DNA from: Trileptium ribeirensis
Taxonomy: Eukaryota; Nematoda; Enoplea; Enoplida; Thoracostomopsidae
Length of the DNA stretch: 64,000 nucleotides
Direction of reading: 5' to 3'
Assembly (NCBI GenBank): GCA_030248225.1
Contig: JASANE010005173.1
Location: 1 to 64,000, forward strand
In this document: piece after piece, positions 33,801 through 44,417 of the stretch
Position numbering within the stretch: position 1 is the first letter of the stretch
How the letters are laid out: every line of letters begins with the position of its first letter
The notes under the pieces: model-generated
Told to the model about the DNA's origin: nothing
The model's input: the letters and a program-made list of their open reading frames with translations, nothing else
Database searches by the model: none
Translations under genes and position numbers: made by a program

Positions 33801-36800
33801 ATACACTAAGCCTAAGTCAGGGGCTGCCGCCCACCGAGCCCTCCGCTCTAAGCGTTTTTAACGTTATAACGTACCGCCCCTCAGGGTTACTTTGGCTCTG
33901 ATAACTTTCTAACGGCGGTGTAGATTTCAGTAAACTACATACCAGTAGATTTCTCTCACAAGCCGAGTCGAGCGGTATCCAACATGACCATATTCCGAAA
34001 AAAATTTTTGGGTTCCAAAAGGGGGACATTGTGACCTCAAAATCGAAAAACAATTGTCAGGGAAGTGGGTAAAATAAGTGTTTATTGAACCGCCTCATCC
34101 AGCTGAATCCATTGGTACCAAAATCAGCACTGTATCTTGCACCGTTCAAACGTTATGACTGACGGGGTCTTCTAGGAAAGACCCTTATAATGTACGAAAA
34201 TTGTGATTTCAAATATAGTAACAGTTTTTCACTTAATATTAATATTGTTCGCCTAAAATATAGGGTTTAAAAAGTTATGGCCCATTAAAATAATTTAAAA
34301 TGTCGAACGCAGCCATGCTATGCTCTGCTCAGTTGTGAAGGTATGATCCCTGTTTTGCTATCGAATATCGTAAACACGGGTGCCTATGAAATGTTCAAGC
34401 GTTAGCCAATGGTCAGGTAGCTACAGAGACAACGCGTACACCTTGGCTTAGAAACATACGGTCATTCAGAATGGTCCTAGTATTGGTGTTATTCAATCTT
34501 ATTTTCCATTCATGGGCAGTAGGTTTTGAACGTAGTATATTCTGGATAGTTTATGACCCACTGGTTGGAACAAAATTACTATTATTTTTTTGCTAAATAT
34601 TTGATTCATATTTTTGCTAGATAATAAATAAAATGTTACAAGTAACTGTTGGACAGGCGCCAAATTTTGAAAATTTTAATATGCACCTTTATCGTACTTC
34701 CTTCGTTAACAAATCATTGTTGCTTTTAGGTAATTCGTCACTATCACGGCCATTTAAGCGCATGTACCGATCTTGCTCTTCATCCGACGCTCGATATTCT
34801 GATGACATGCGGGCGAGATTCGGTTGTTCGGGTAAATTTTTGGCAGTAATTTAGGCCTTGCTGTTTTTTGACGGTTTCGACGGGTAACACGAACTCAGTT
34901 AGAACCGGTTCTGAACCTAGGGGTATCCGGATTGTTCAAGGGATCGTGGATTAGAGTCCATTGGTTCAGTCGTAGGTTACTAAATCTAAATAGCAGTCAG
35001 TATTCTGTGTTTTTTTGCATATAAGATCCAAATGGTTCATTAATCGCCTCAGGAACTGAGGACGCCTTCGAGTTAGGATAAAAGTTAGTTTTAAACGTTT
35101 ATGTAATTTATTAAATTTGTAGCTGCAAAGTTGAATTTTGTACAAAAAATACTGTCTGGTGGTTGGCATTTTAGCACCAGAAACACTAAAACTTTCCAAA
35201 AAACAGCCGTTCGAAGATGTGGAAGGGGTGGGCGCGAATTCTGAAAGAATCGAAAAATGTGATCCCTGCCTTCAATTTCATGAGCTCAACACGTAGACAA
35301 TACGCTGTTTGTACGTTTAGTGGCTACTATCTGCTTTAAGTTGTTTAAGATCAAAAGATATATTATTTGTTTAATTGTTTTATCACTAGGCACCGGTTTT
35401 ACAAGATAAATTAATAATCGGACATCGATATTTTAATCAACACAGTAGTTATTGTTTATGGACTGTTTATTATTGTTACTTGCGTAATTTTTCATATTTC
35501 AATATTGCATTGAAACCGGCACTGCTGTAGGGGCAATGCGGGCGAACTTCTCATGTCCGGCCAAAGACCACTATTGGCCACCTCGAAAGTGTCATCCCTT
35601 AATTCTTTGATTTTGACCCGAGAAATTTTTATCTCTGACTAACGTCAGGTGTCATTTTAGCGAATTTTGGCATTTTCCTGCCATTTCAGCTATAGAATGC
35701 AGTAGTACTAACGCGGACATGTATACAATACGACACATATGTAAATATAATGATATATAAAATAATTGCCCTCACCATGACTTCCTTCCCTCACGGATTA
35801 GGTGTCAGACCTGACACCGAAACCACTCTTTATTGCTTGTGGCCCTTCTGAACCTCGGTGAAATATAGTTGTTATAAAATATTTTTTTAATTTTGAAATG
35901 TTGAAACTATATTGGTTGCCACTAGATCGGACAGGTACGATATACTTACGTACAACAGATCCTATATCGATAAGTACAAGCTACATCTTCTCATTTGCAA
36001 TGCATTAAGTTGTAACACCTCATCTTATATTGTTAATATGTCAAACGCAATGGTCAACAGCCCGGCTTGCCAATGAACAAATAATTTGAACCGACGTAAC
36101 AATAAACAATAGTGTCTGTTTTCTGGGACCATCGGAATGGAACACCTGCAAAATCTAAACCTTGATTTATCTGAATTCAAATCTAAACTGAAAACTTATC
36201 TGTTCCAGGTTCTTTGACGATGAATTTTTAGCATCTGACTCCTTTATTGACATTCGTGCGCTTCTGCGAAACCATGTCTTTATTATTATTATTTCGGTTT
36301 TGTCTTATACTGAGTAATAGTTTAGGACCAGAATTACTGAACAATGATGTAATTTTAAAAAGTTATGAAAAACACTTTAGGTATGGGATATGCGTACAAA
36401 GGCGATGATTCACACGTTGACCGGTCATACGAACACGATCGCGTGTATGCAAGCCCAGTCGGAGGAGCCACAGCTGCTTTCCGGCTCGCACGACTCGACC
36501 ATCCGCCTTTGGAATATCGCTGAGGGACGATCGATGGCAACGCTTACACATCATAAGAAGAGCGTTCGAGCTTTGGTTTTACATCCGGGGATGTAAGCAT
36601 TTGTTTTAGTAACAAAAATTCTCGTTTTTATTTATTTAGAGGACTCGCCGCAATTGATCGCTGCTCGCTCGCCACTTGCTCCTCCAAAAAAATTTTTGGT
36701 GACCTACGTTGAACGATAATATTATTGTCAGCAGCCAAATTATTTTCTAGGTTTTCAAATTGTAGAAAATAAAAATAGTGTAGTTTGCTCTTAATATTAT

Positions 36801-39800
36801 ATGGAAGGTAACCAAGACATTGAAATATAAGTTTTCGAAAAGCAGCAGAATTCGAAGCAAAAGCTTTCCTGTAATCATGGAATTGATGCAATATATAATC
36901 GTTATTCTTTTTATTTATATAAAAAATGTAGTGATGCATCATTATCGAATGCATCATTACTATTTGTTTTGAAAGGTGCCACCTTCCGTGGCTACCGTCA
37001 TTGGTTAGTCATCTGCGCAGCAGTAATGCGAATAAAGTGTTGTATGATTAAATTGACATTGTTTTGTTCTTCAATTTCTCGTTTGTTGCTAAGCTGTCGA
37101 TCGCTTCTCGACTCCGATAAATAAGCAGACCATGGACGTAATCTTGCAACCTTAGGTAATCATTTGAACACAACCATTTTTATTGTTTTCTCTAATAATT
37201 AGTTTTGCGGATACATTGTTTTACCGTTTGTTTTTGTTTCAGGTATATGTTTGCTTCTGCGTCACCGGACAACATAAAGCAATGGAAAGGCAAAGACGGC
37301 GAGTTTGTACGAAACCTTACCGGACATAACGCCATTGTAAACGCGCTGGCTGTCAACAAAGACGGCGTGCTTGTTTCTGGAGGTACGTGAATATTATTTA
37401 TCTAAATTATAGTGCAAGAAATGAATGCCGTTCTTTCGAGTCTTATCCGGTGTTCACTTTATAATGTCCCTGCTGTTTTGAACTTTTGTCCTCTTGTAGT
37501 TACGACCCTATTTAGTAGACAGTCAGGATCGCATCCGTACGGTAAGTCAATTTCCGACGATGTACGACGCTCCTTTAGCTACTACATTTTTATTTACGGT
37601 ATCGTACACACCCCTATCTACCAATTTGGCGCGAATTAACAATGACGGAAACCATCTGTAGCTAATGCGGTGTATTAGTCAGTTGTGCTGTGGAGTTTTT
37701 AAAATGTCGATATTTGCATCTAGACTATATGCATGTGGACGCGATCATGCCGCACACAGTCAATAAAACTACAAAAAAAAGATCGCGTGCTTGGCACCGT
37801 AGAAAATGACAATACCCCTATATAGTTAGCTCTGAAAAAATTTATAACGTTGGAAATTTTTGCGATAACATCAGGGCTGTTGTTCTTGAAGCAGGCAAAT
37901 TAAAACGGCTCCAAAATTCAGTTGGAATCAGCAGAAAAAGAAAATGATATTGAATGTGGATGACATTGTTTTGGTAGTTAACCGACGAATGTGAAAGTCG
38001 TTCTGAAATATCCATTTCAATTAGGATGAATTTCGATAATCTGAGGAGGTTCTGTAGTCGCTGCAGTCTTTAAAGATAGCATCTATATCCATCTCTCGAG
38101 CGTTTAGGTGTTGTACGAGAGAATGAAAACGGCTGAGATAGATAAAAATATTTGTATTATATTTTGTGATGACATAATCTACTTTTTAGGCTTGTATCGT
38201 CCGTAAAGCCGACGCGTTAAGTCAAGGATGTATCCACATTTTCCATGCGATCTGATCCGAATCGCACAAGTATTTTATATAGAGTGTCTAGACTGCATTG
38301 GATCTGAAATAGGATGCACAAATATATTTTGGACCGAATGGGATGATGTAATATGAAAACAACAAAAATACACATGCATACACACCGGTACGATATTCAT
38401 AACGTAGTGGAGATTGTGTGTTGGAGGGGTGAAATCTTTTAAATTCCTTCGGTGTGTGTGATCGGTCATAGCTCGGGAACGAATTAACCGATCATCAACG
38501 AATTTGATGATCTTGGAATCATTCGAACCTCATATCGATTTACCATGTACATACCCAAACGTTTTTTGATTTGGGGTCCGGTTCCGGGGTTACGGTCAAA
38601 ATGTGGGTTTTTGCCCCATTTTAGTATCCTTCAAGGTTATTTTTATCTTAACTTTCTAATTTTTTCTCTAGTTGGTTTTATTTTATAGTAAAATGATAAA
38701 TGCCGATGCCCCTTTTTTGTTTTTCGATTAAGGCTCCGGTTCTGGAATTATGGGGTTTGAGGTGCGGGGATATGGCGCCTCATTGGTTCCTTGACCCAAA
38801 ATTTGAAAATTTGTTCTGACGTCTTGGGCGGTTTATAAGTTTTCCCTGGAGTTTTCGGGCATGGGAAACTCAATACCGATGCTGGTTTTGCTCTGCGAGC
38901 CATGGTTCCATGGATACTTGGTATGGCGCCCTCTTGGTTCGGGGTCAGAAGTCAAAACGAGTGTTTTTGTACCTATTTTAGTGCCCTTCACGGAAGCAAG
39001 GTTATTTTTATCTTAACATTCGATTTTTTCTGGTTGGTTTAATGTCATAGTAAAATCATAAATGCCGATGCCTCTTTTGTCTTTTTCGATTAAGGCTCTG
39101 GTTCTAGAGTTATGGGTTTGAGGTATGGGACCCTCGTGATTCTTCGACCTAAGTTGGAATGTGCAGTGGAAACAAGGTATGTGGTTCACTGACTTTAATT
39201 GGAGACGGCGAAGACCGGTGCTTCGCAAGTTATGCTGCACACAGTTCCTAATGAATCTGAACCGATTGAAGATTTTTAAATCTATTATTTATGGCCTAAA
39301 TGAGCTAGGCGACCCTTGAAAACAAGATTCGTGTTTTAATAAATTCGAAAATACTGCTCGCGAATTAGTCACTGGGTCTAAGATACAGCGTCGCTGACAA
39401 CGTTTTAGGTGACAATGGATCGCTTCACTTTTGGGATTGGAATTCGGGTTATTGCTTCCAAAAAGAACATACAAAGGTCCAATCGGGCTCTATAGACTCA
39501 GAAGCTGGGATTTTTGCACTGACGTTTGACAAATCTGGATCGCGATTACTTACTGCCGAAGCAGATAAGACGATTAAGTTTTACAAAGAAGATGAGGATG
39601 CGGTTAGTTATTTTATTTTTGTATTTTCAATGATTTTTAATTTAAGTACCAACAACACTGGAATAAATATGCTTAGTTTTCTTTCCAGCGCACGGAAAAC
39701 AGTGACGTGTTACTGCAGCACAATGATTGTATGTTAGATTACGGTCACGGCCAAAATTAAAGGCGCATGCATGCAAACGCACACTTGCGTTTAAACACAG

Positions 39801-41073
39801 TCAATTATTGTGTTTAAACACACTCGCACGTATGTAAATGGAAGCGCGCAAAAGGCACTAGCCACTGATTTTAAATGCGTTTACCTGTATTTTTATGCAA
39901 ATTCTGACCGCACTGAGTGCATAGTTGCAGAAGATATACCTAACCAGTTTCTCTGAGGTTTAATATTTGAATGGAAAATGCCAAATATGATGAAGCGTTG
40001 TATTGGAATAAAATCGGTTGCCGAGTTCTATTTGGGGAGGGGGTGTCAACTATCATGGCAGCAGCACGTAAGTATGATTTGTGCGTATGGTTTACATTTC
40101 TGTGCAAACTGAAAGTGTTTAATAATGTTTTTTACTAAATCGTGTTCCGGTTAGAGGAAAAGGCATACCGGAAACGGAATTTAGTTCAAAAATTTTTGTT
40201 TCAATTTTTTCACATTTCCCGCATCAGGCATATAATATTTTACATTCACTGAGAAATTTCCGTACGCAAACGCAAAATTTTTACTCAACAGCAAATTTTG
40301 TTGTTAAATAGGATAAATACTTTTTGAAGGATTGTTTATTTTAAATTCGCACGAGATTGATGCCGATGGCAGATATTTGACTCATTCAGAGTGCTTCAAT
40401 CTGCGGCAAATTGTACAAATGTTCAACTTGATACACATGATAAAGCATGGATTTCGTAAAATTACTCTTTGGGAACTTTCAAACTGGGGTATAGGGCCCA
40501 TGTCAACTTTAGGGGCCGGAGTATAATGCATGTCATCCCGTTCTCGATATACTAAGCCTTAGTCTTAACCTAAGCTACGGTCCTTATATGAGACTTACAC
40601 TAAGTCTAAGCCCGAACCCCCCTTCCCCACGCTGTTCTTTTTTCTGACGTTATAATGTCCGGCTTCTAAAGTTGACACGGGCCGGGTATGGTATAACAAC
40701 TACTAACTTGAACAATATATAAATAATTTATAATAATATCCATTGCTGCAAGCTTGTCTAAAAATAAATTGTTTCAAGCATTACCTAGTGCTATTTGAAA
40801 TTTTGTAAATCAGTATTAATGTTGAGGACCATTATTGTAACGGAACCTGGGACTTCGTTGTTTATAAAGTAATAGTTTTTATTGGTAAATGAGCGGATTA
40901 TTGTCACAGTTTTTCATAACTACAAGTAACATCAGTAAGAAGAATGTTAAGTAAATTTCTTACTTATTATAGTAATTTTGTTTCAAAATCATGTGTTTTT
41001 TGTGTTGGTTTAGACTGAAGAGACGCATCCGGTAATTTGGAAGCAAGAAATTTTGCGCAAAAAAGGTTATTGA
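26312..41073 (+). CDS. PLRG1: Pleiotropic regulator 1 (PLRG1/Prp46), WD40 splicing factor, exons 2-12
   Basis: Eleven exons sum to 1434 nt (477 residues and a stop) with every phase compatible. The N-terminal block [20 protein letters not shown] and EYGPV, then the [12 protein letters not shown] linker and seven WD40 repeats (about residues 162-450) are near-identical in order to animal PLRG1; the end is EDEDA then TEETHP. Human PLRG1 is 514 residues. PLRG1 is a core member of the Prp19/CDC5L complex and activates the spliceosome in the nucleus. The first coding exon, expected to give only Met plus one to three residues in phase 0, lies upstream of 26312 and was not located. Introns range from 0.4 to about 2.0 kb and are full of repeats. 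The introns before exons 6 and 8 both resume with GTA at the exon start, so acceptors read TAG/GTA. Confidence 0.96.
27818..27892. repeat. (TA)n microsatellite in PLRG1 intron
   Basis: Uninterrupted TA repeat of about 70 bases, about 120 bases before PLRG1 exon 3. Confidence 0.97.
28014..28150 (+). CDS. PLRG1: PLRG1 exon 3
   Basis: The acceptor is TTATTTTAG. The exon encodes [20 protein letters not shown] and a Lys/Gln/Pro-rich stretch. EYGPV is the conserved anchor. The donor AATC/GTAGGC is weak; phase 1 at this point agrees with exon 4. Confidence 0.8.
28151..29613. other. PLRG1 intron 3
   Basis: Two diverged copies of a roughly 230-bp block (ATTTTCGTGT...GGGTTACAAATTT...TTGATTTGTTGAGGGAAATA) lie at about 28210-28350 and 28370-28550. 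A GC-richer open stretch at 28721-28960 looks like a repeat remnant. No exon is supported. Confidence 0.5.
29614..29658 (+). CDS. PLRG1: PLRG1 exon 4, 45-nt micro-exon
   Basis: This short exon lies between TTTAG and CAG/GTATGA and enters and leaves in phase 1. It encodes about 15 residues ([14 protein letters not shown]). It is supported by splice sites, by phase on both sides and by a similar short (E/S)S..(V/I)(V/T)GP segment in the linker of other PLRG1 proteins. Conservation is low here, so it could be an alternative exon; skipping it keeps the frame. Confidence 0.6.
31252..31445 (+). CDS. PLRG1: PLRG1 exon 5, Ser/Thr-rich linker
   Basis: It encodes [18 protein letters not shown], an Ala/Thr/Ser run and [12 protein letters not shown], the conserved lead-in to the WD40 domain. 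It ends in phase 0 at AGG/GTGAGA. The acceptor is a tandem TAGCAG: using the second AG removes three bases and one Ala while keeping the frame. Confidence 0.9.
32152..32244 (+). CDS. PLRG1: PLRG1 exon 6, WD repeat 1
   Basis: TTCTTTCTAG then [20 protein letters not shown] and GGADRLIK before GTAAAC. It encodes 31 residues in phase 0. The GH dipeptide and the blade strand order are those of the first WD40 repeat. Confidence 0.95.
32914..33063 (+). CDS. PLRG1: PLRG1 exon 7, WD repeats 1-2
   Basis: TTTTACAG then [20 protein letters not shown] and on to KCWDLEYNK, 50 residues in phase 0. Both WD dipeptides are present. The donor AAG/GTTTTT is poor, but the next exon resumes with [11 protein letters not shown] exactly as in the family. 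Confidence 0.95.
33097..33250 (+). repeat. Dispersed repeat family R1, copy in PLRG1 intron 7
   Basis: Contains CTGTCATTCATAACTCATT, GATGGATTTCGGTAATTTTT and GACGAAGACGTGCCGTTTAG, then GCTCCGTTTCACCCTCGCTT, the end block that also occurs at about 11525-11555. Confidence 0.6.
33405..34184. mobile_element. 780-bp foldback element with 8-bp target duplication
   Basis: The ends GGGTCTTTCCTAGAAGACCCC are inverted repeats and the element is bordered by a perfect TTATAATG duplication (33397-33404 and 34185-34192). The arms pair over most of the length, for example TGGTACCAAA blocks and GTAACCCTAACGGGCGG against its complement. The centre contains CTCGATATACTAA...CTTATATAAGAC..., shared with the small element at 40495. 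An 8-bp duplication is typical of hAT-type transposition; no transposase is encoded. Located in PLRG1 intron 7. Confidence 0.88.
34730..34831 (+). CDS. PLRG1: PLRG1 exon 8, WD repeat 3
   Basis: TGCTTTTAG then [11 protein letters not shown] and [15 protein letters not shown] before GTAAAT; 34 residues, phase 0. The preceding intron contains a foldback transposon at 33405-34184. Confidence 0.95.
35232..36380. other. Right part of PLRG1 intron 8
   Basis: No gene. A short stretch near 36120-36220 reads like the end of a LINE polymerase ([10 protein letters not shown] then [16 protein letters not shown]), a weak RT-tail remnant. Confidence 0.4.
36381..36592 (+). CDS. PLRG1: PLRG1 exon 9, WD repeats 3-5
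   Basis: AACACTTTAG then [32 protein letters not shown] and [13 protein letters not shown], ending with AT in phase 2; G of the next exon completes Met. It is the largest WD40 exon and shows GH and W(D/N) pairs at the expected spacing. Confidence 0.96.
37243..37382 (+). CDS. PLRG1: PLRG1 exon 10, WD repeats 5-6
   Basis: TTGTTTCAG then [20 protein letters not shown] and [19 protein letters not shown], leaving in phase 1 at GGAG/GTACGT. The SPDNIKQWK block is a PLRG1 signature. Confidence 0.96.
38400..39135 (+). repeat. Dispersed repeat family R2, copy 1 with internal duplication
   Basis: Begins ACGTAGTGGAGATTGTGTGT and contains GGGTTTTTGCCCCATTTTAGT, GGTTATTTTTATCTTAAC and TAAAATGATAAATGCCGATG. 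The last block occurs again at about 39050 with its flanks, so about 360 bp is duplicated in tandem. Other copies are at 42429-42900 (same strand) and 60873-61365 (inverted). It lies in PLRG1 intron 10. Confidence 0.8.
39409..39602 (+). CDS. PLRG1: PLRG1 exon 11, WD repeats 6-7
   Basis: CGTTTTAG then [52 protein letters not shown], leaving in phase 0 at GCG/GTTAGT. It closes the propeller. Confidence 0.96.
40495..40683. mobile_element. 189-bp MITE, GGCCC.TGTCAACTTTAG ends
   Basis: GGCCCATGTCAACTTTAGGGGC at the left and its approximate inverse TAAAGTTGACACGGGCC at the right enclose CTCGATATACTAAGCC...CTTATATGAGAC. The flanks share GGGTAT. Relatives without full ends occur at 33740-33850, 44640-44715, 45555-45590 and 52795-52985. 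Confidence 0.75.
41014..41073 (+). CDS. PLRG1: PLRG1 exon 12, C terminus
   Basis: GGTTTAG then [19 protein letters not shown] and TGA. The THPV..K....K(R/K) end matches PLRG1. A possible poly(A) signal AATAAA sits at about 41439, roughly 365 bases downstream. Confidence 0.93.
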   Translation, partial: TEETHPVIWKQEILRKKGY

Positions 41074-42428
41074 TACCGTAGTACGAATTGCATCGTGTGC
41101 GGATGTGCTGTTCGTAGTGGCATTGTATGATCGTGATCTCGTTGACGTGTCGCCCTGTTTTCAGACTGAAATCCCAAAGGCTGCAAAAAACTATCGGCTG
41201 TGTGACATAGATGTTGCTACAGCGGGCAGTGTTCAAGAATGAATCCCTTAATACCCGGTTGTATTTGTGTCACGTGAAATGTTTAACAAACGTATGTATG
41301 CTGACGTTATGAACGGATTTATAGCTTCAGAACTATTGTAAGCTGTGAACGGAAACCATTTAGTTTCCAGAACCTTTTGATCGAGTCTTTAAAGGAACCT
41401 AGCAAACTGAGCGAACACCAGCTCCCTCGCTCAGATCAAATAAAACACTTCACAGTTTTTGATGGTGCCACTGCGGTTAACACCTGTTCATAGAGGATTA
41501 TCCCTATATGCGGGACTACACTTAAGGTGATCCCACCGACCATCCTTTGTTGTAATAATTGATGTGGAATCGCAAACCCTTGTGCTTAAAAAACGCTGAA
41601 TTTCATTCAGGTTTTGCTAACCGAAAATTGGCAAGATCAAACAAAAATGCCAGAAATTATACCTTTTGTTCGAACAGAATTTTAGCGTTTTCAATTTGCA
41701 GAAATTCAGTTGCCTAATATTTCAAGTTTGAATTATTCAGTGTTCGCGAACAAATTTCATGCAAAAGTGACGTCAGAAGCAAATCGATCCTATTGTTAAG
41801 CTCTTGGTGTTCGCGAAGAAAACCGGTTAATTCAAATTTGACAAATTTTCGTTTTCAAAAATTTGTGCAATTTTACTTGAATTTTAGCGAACACAAAATG
41901 GCTAGATTTCAAGAATTCAAGGAACAGTGTGTTCTTGAACAGTTTTGCGCCGACATTCAATTGATCAAAAAGCGTTTCGTAATAATTTTTCCGCAAAATT
42001 ACAAAATAGGATGGCTCGGGGGATCACCTTAATATGTTTACTTTCTCGGTCTCGGACACCCACTCTTCGGCGCGACTATGTCCACTATGGCAGCTGGTCC
42101 AACCCTCCCCGCCGTAGGAGCCGAATACATAGCTGCCGAAGGCGCCGCATCCGCGCCAGCTTCGCCGACCGGGCTGACGACCCTCCGAAGGGCCCGCTAC
42201 CCCCATGGGACCTGGACATCCAGTAGGTATGAGTAAACTGCTAAAGGATTGAATATAGCTAGTTAAACGTCAGTATAGCTCACCTTAGCTGTTCCTAGCC
42301 CCTTGGATGGCGCCATTGCTTGAGAACGTAGTTGTTAGATCCACGATGTTTCTAGATATGTTCGCAATAAAGTTGCTGTATTATTCCATGTATTTGGTCT
42401 TATTTAGTTTATAATTAACTGTTGTCAG
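41074..42428. other. PLRG1 3' flank and intergenic DNA
   Basis: AT-rich until about 42030, then a GC-rich patch to about 42230. No gene is supported. AATAAA at about 41439 is a possible PLRG1 poly(A) signal. Confidence 0.4.
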
Positions 42429-42900
42429 AACGTAGTGGAGATTATGTGTTGCAGGGGTGAAATCTTTTAAATTATGTCTGTGTGATCGGCCCCGATTTTC
42501 ATTTGGGCCCATTCGAACCGGCATAGTCGATTTACCGTGTACATCCCCGAGCGTTTATTTGATTTGAGGTCTGGTTCAGGGGTCAAAGTGTGGGTTTTTG
42601 CCCTATTGTAGTACCTTTCACGGCAGCAAGGTTATTTTTATCTTAGGTTTCGAATTTTTTCTCTGGATGGTTTTATTTCATAGTAAAATGATAAATGCCG
42701 ATGCCTCTTTTTTTGTTTTTCGATTAAGGCTCCGGTTCAGGGTTTGAGGTATGGAACCTCCGTGGTTCCTTGACCCAAAACTCGAAAATTTGTTTTGACG
42801 TCCTGAAAAACTTTACTTGGGGGTTTTCGGTCATGGCAAACTCATTACTGGTGTTGATTTTGCGCTGCGATCCATGGTTCTATGGACAACACGTTAGGTT
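42429..42900 (+). repeat. Dispersed repeat family R2, copy 2
   Basis: ACGTAGTGGAGATTATGTGTTG through GGTTATTTTTATCTTAGG, TAAAATGATAAATGCCGATG and GGTTTGAGGTATGGAACC, matching copy 1 with small indels. Confidence 0.8.
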
Positions 42901-43260
42901 TCACTTGGAATTTCTAGTCGACTACACTATCATGATGATAAGAATAATCTGGTAGCAGTTTTCTGTAATTAACATTCTTCCATGAAATATAATTTCTCGA
43001 GATTGTTAGTGACATTTGTCAATGGTATAAAAGCTGTATTGCGGAAGTTTCTTTTCTTTTGAACTGGCCGTTCTCATATCTATAAATAGAACATATTTTG
43101 ATATATCATTAAAAATACTTGTTTATTTATGTGAGCAGATTTGTGGTGTTTTTTGGCGTTGTCGGTGGATGTACGCGCGATTTTATGACGTTTTCAGGAA
43201 CGAGAATGCATTAATGTACATGGGAATTTTGAGCGCTGTTTAGCCATTTCCGTAGAAAGA

Positions 43261-43835
43261 TCAGTGTTGGTGTCAAATCTGTAAACTAGTAGTAAACGTA
43301 GGAACTTGCTCGTAGTTATTGAAAGTGGTTTGGTCTGCCGTGTTACACAAAAGATTGTAACACAAACTGATCATTCTCATGCAGGTGGCCAAGCAGCCCG
43401 CGAATAAATTTTGCTAATTGGATTTTAAAGTTTCATTTTACGTTTTCGATATAATCAGTGTTGGTGTCATCTATAAACAAGTAGTAAACGTAGGAACTTG
43501 CTCATAGTTATTGAAAGTGGTTTGGTCTGCCGTGTTACACAAAAGATTGTAACACAAACTGATCATTCTCATGCAGGTGGCCAAGCAGCCCGCGAATAAA
43601 TTTTGCTAATTGGATTTTAAAGTTTCATTTTACGTTTTCGATATAATCAGTGTTGGTGTCATCTATAAACAAGTAGTAAACGTAGGAACTTGCTCATAGT
43701 TATTGAAAGTGGTTTGGTCTGCCGTGTTACACAAAAGATTGTAACACAAACTGATCATTCTCATGCAGGTGGCCAAGCAGCCCGCGAATAAGTTTTGCTA
43801 ATTGGATTTTAAAGATAAGTTTACGTTTTTGATTT
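43261..43835 (+). repeat. 192-bp tandem repeat, three copies
   Basis: TCAGTGTTGGTGTCA starts units at 43261, 43455 and 43647. The units contain GTAGTAAACGTAGGAACTTGC and CAGGTGGCCAAGCAGCCCGC and are nearly identical, so the triplication is recent. Confidence 0.93.
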
Positions 43836-44254
43836 ATAGGATGCGTCTTATAACTGCGAATGCTTCCCATAGAAGCATCCTGTCAACCAGTTTTGCGGAT
43901 CTGAGACTGTCGGGCTGAAACGAATTTGTGCTATAGATGTAAACTTATGAACGCGGGTTCATCTAGTCATTGCGGTCCTAATGATCCTATATACAAAATC
44001 ACATTTTCAGAACCAATGGGGCCATACTACGCGTCGTACACAGAAAATCATATGACACACTAATTAGTGGAGCTGAAAATAACATATGAAATCTAGATTT
44101 ACTCACTATTGGTGCAGCCAACAGTCGATGATGACAAAACCCACCTTAGAGTGACACTGCGTTTCCCGCACTATCGCTTGAGGAACGCCGCCAACGTTTT
44201 CACGTTCACTCCTGCCACGTTTATGACGTACTTAGTGAGTGATGAACACGACTA

Positions 44255-44375
44255 CCCTACCCGTGTTCTTCGACCACCACATGCAAACCCCTCCCAGGTT
44301 CTTGGACAGCCGACCTGTACTCCACCCATGTTTTTTGACCGCTTTTCAGACCATTCCCATGTTCTTGGACCGCTT
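44255..44375 (+). repeat. Short minisatellite around CCCATGTTCTTGGACCG
   Basis: Versions of CCC(A/G)(T/G)GTTCTT(G/C)GACC recur about every 25-35 bases (CCCGTGTTCTTCGACC, CCCAGGTTCTTGGACA, CCCATGTTTTTTGACC, CCCATGTTCTTGGACC). The 102-codon frame across it is produced by the repeat. Confidence 0.6.
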
Positions 44376-44417
44376 TTTGAGATACATCGCCCATTAATAC
44401 AACTAGGTAGTGTTTAA

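Noticed and set aside
44109..44417. 102-residue frame
   Set aside because: Spans a short minisatellite; composition follows the repeat.
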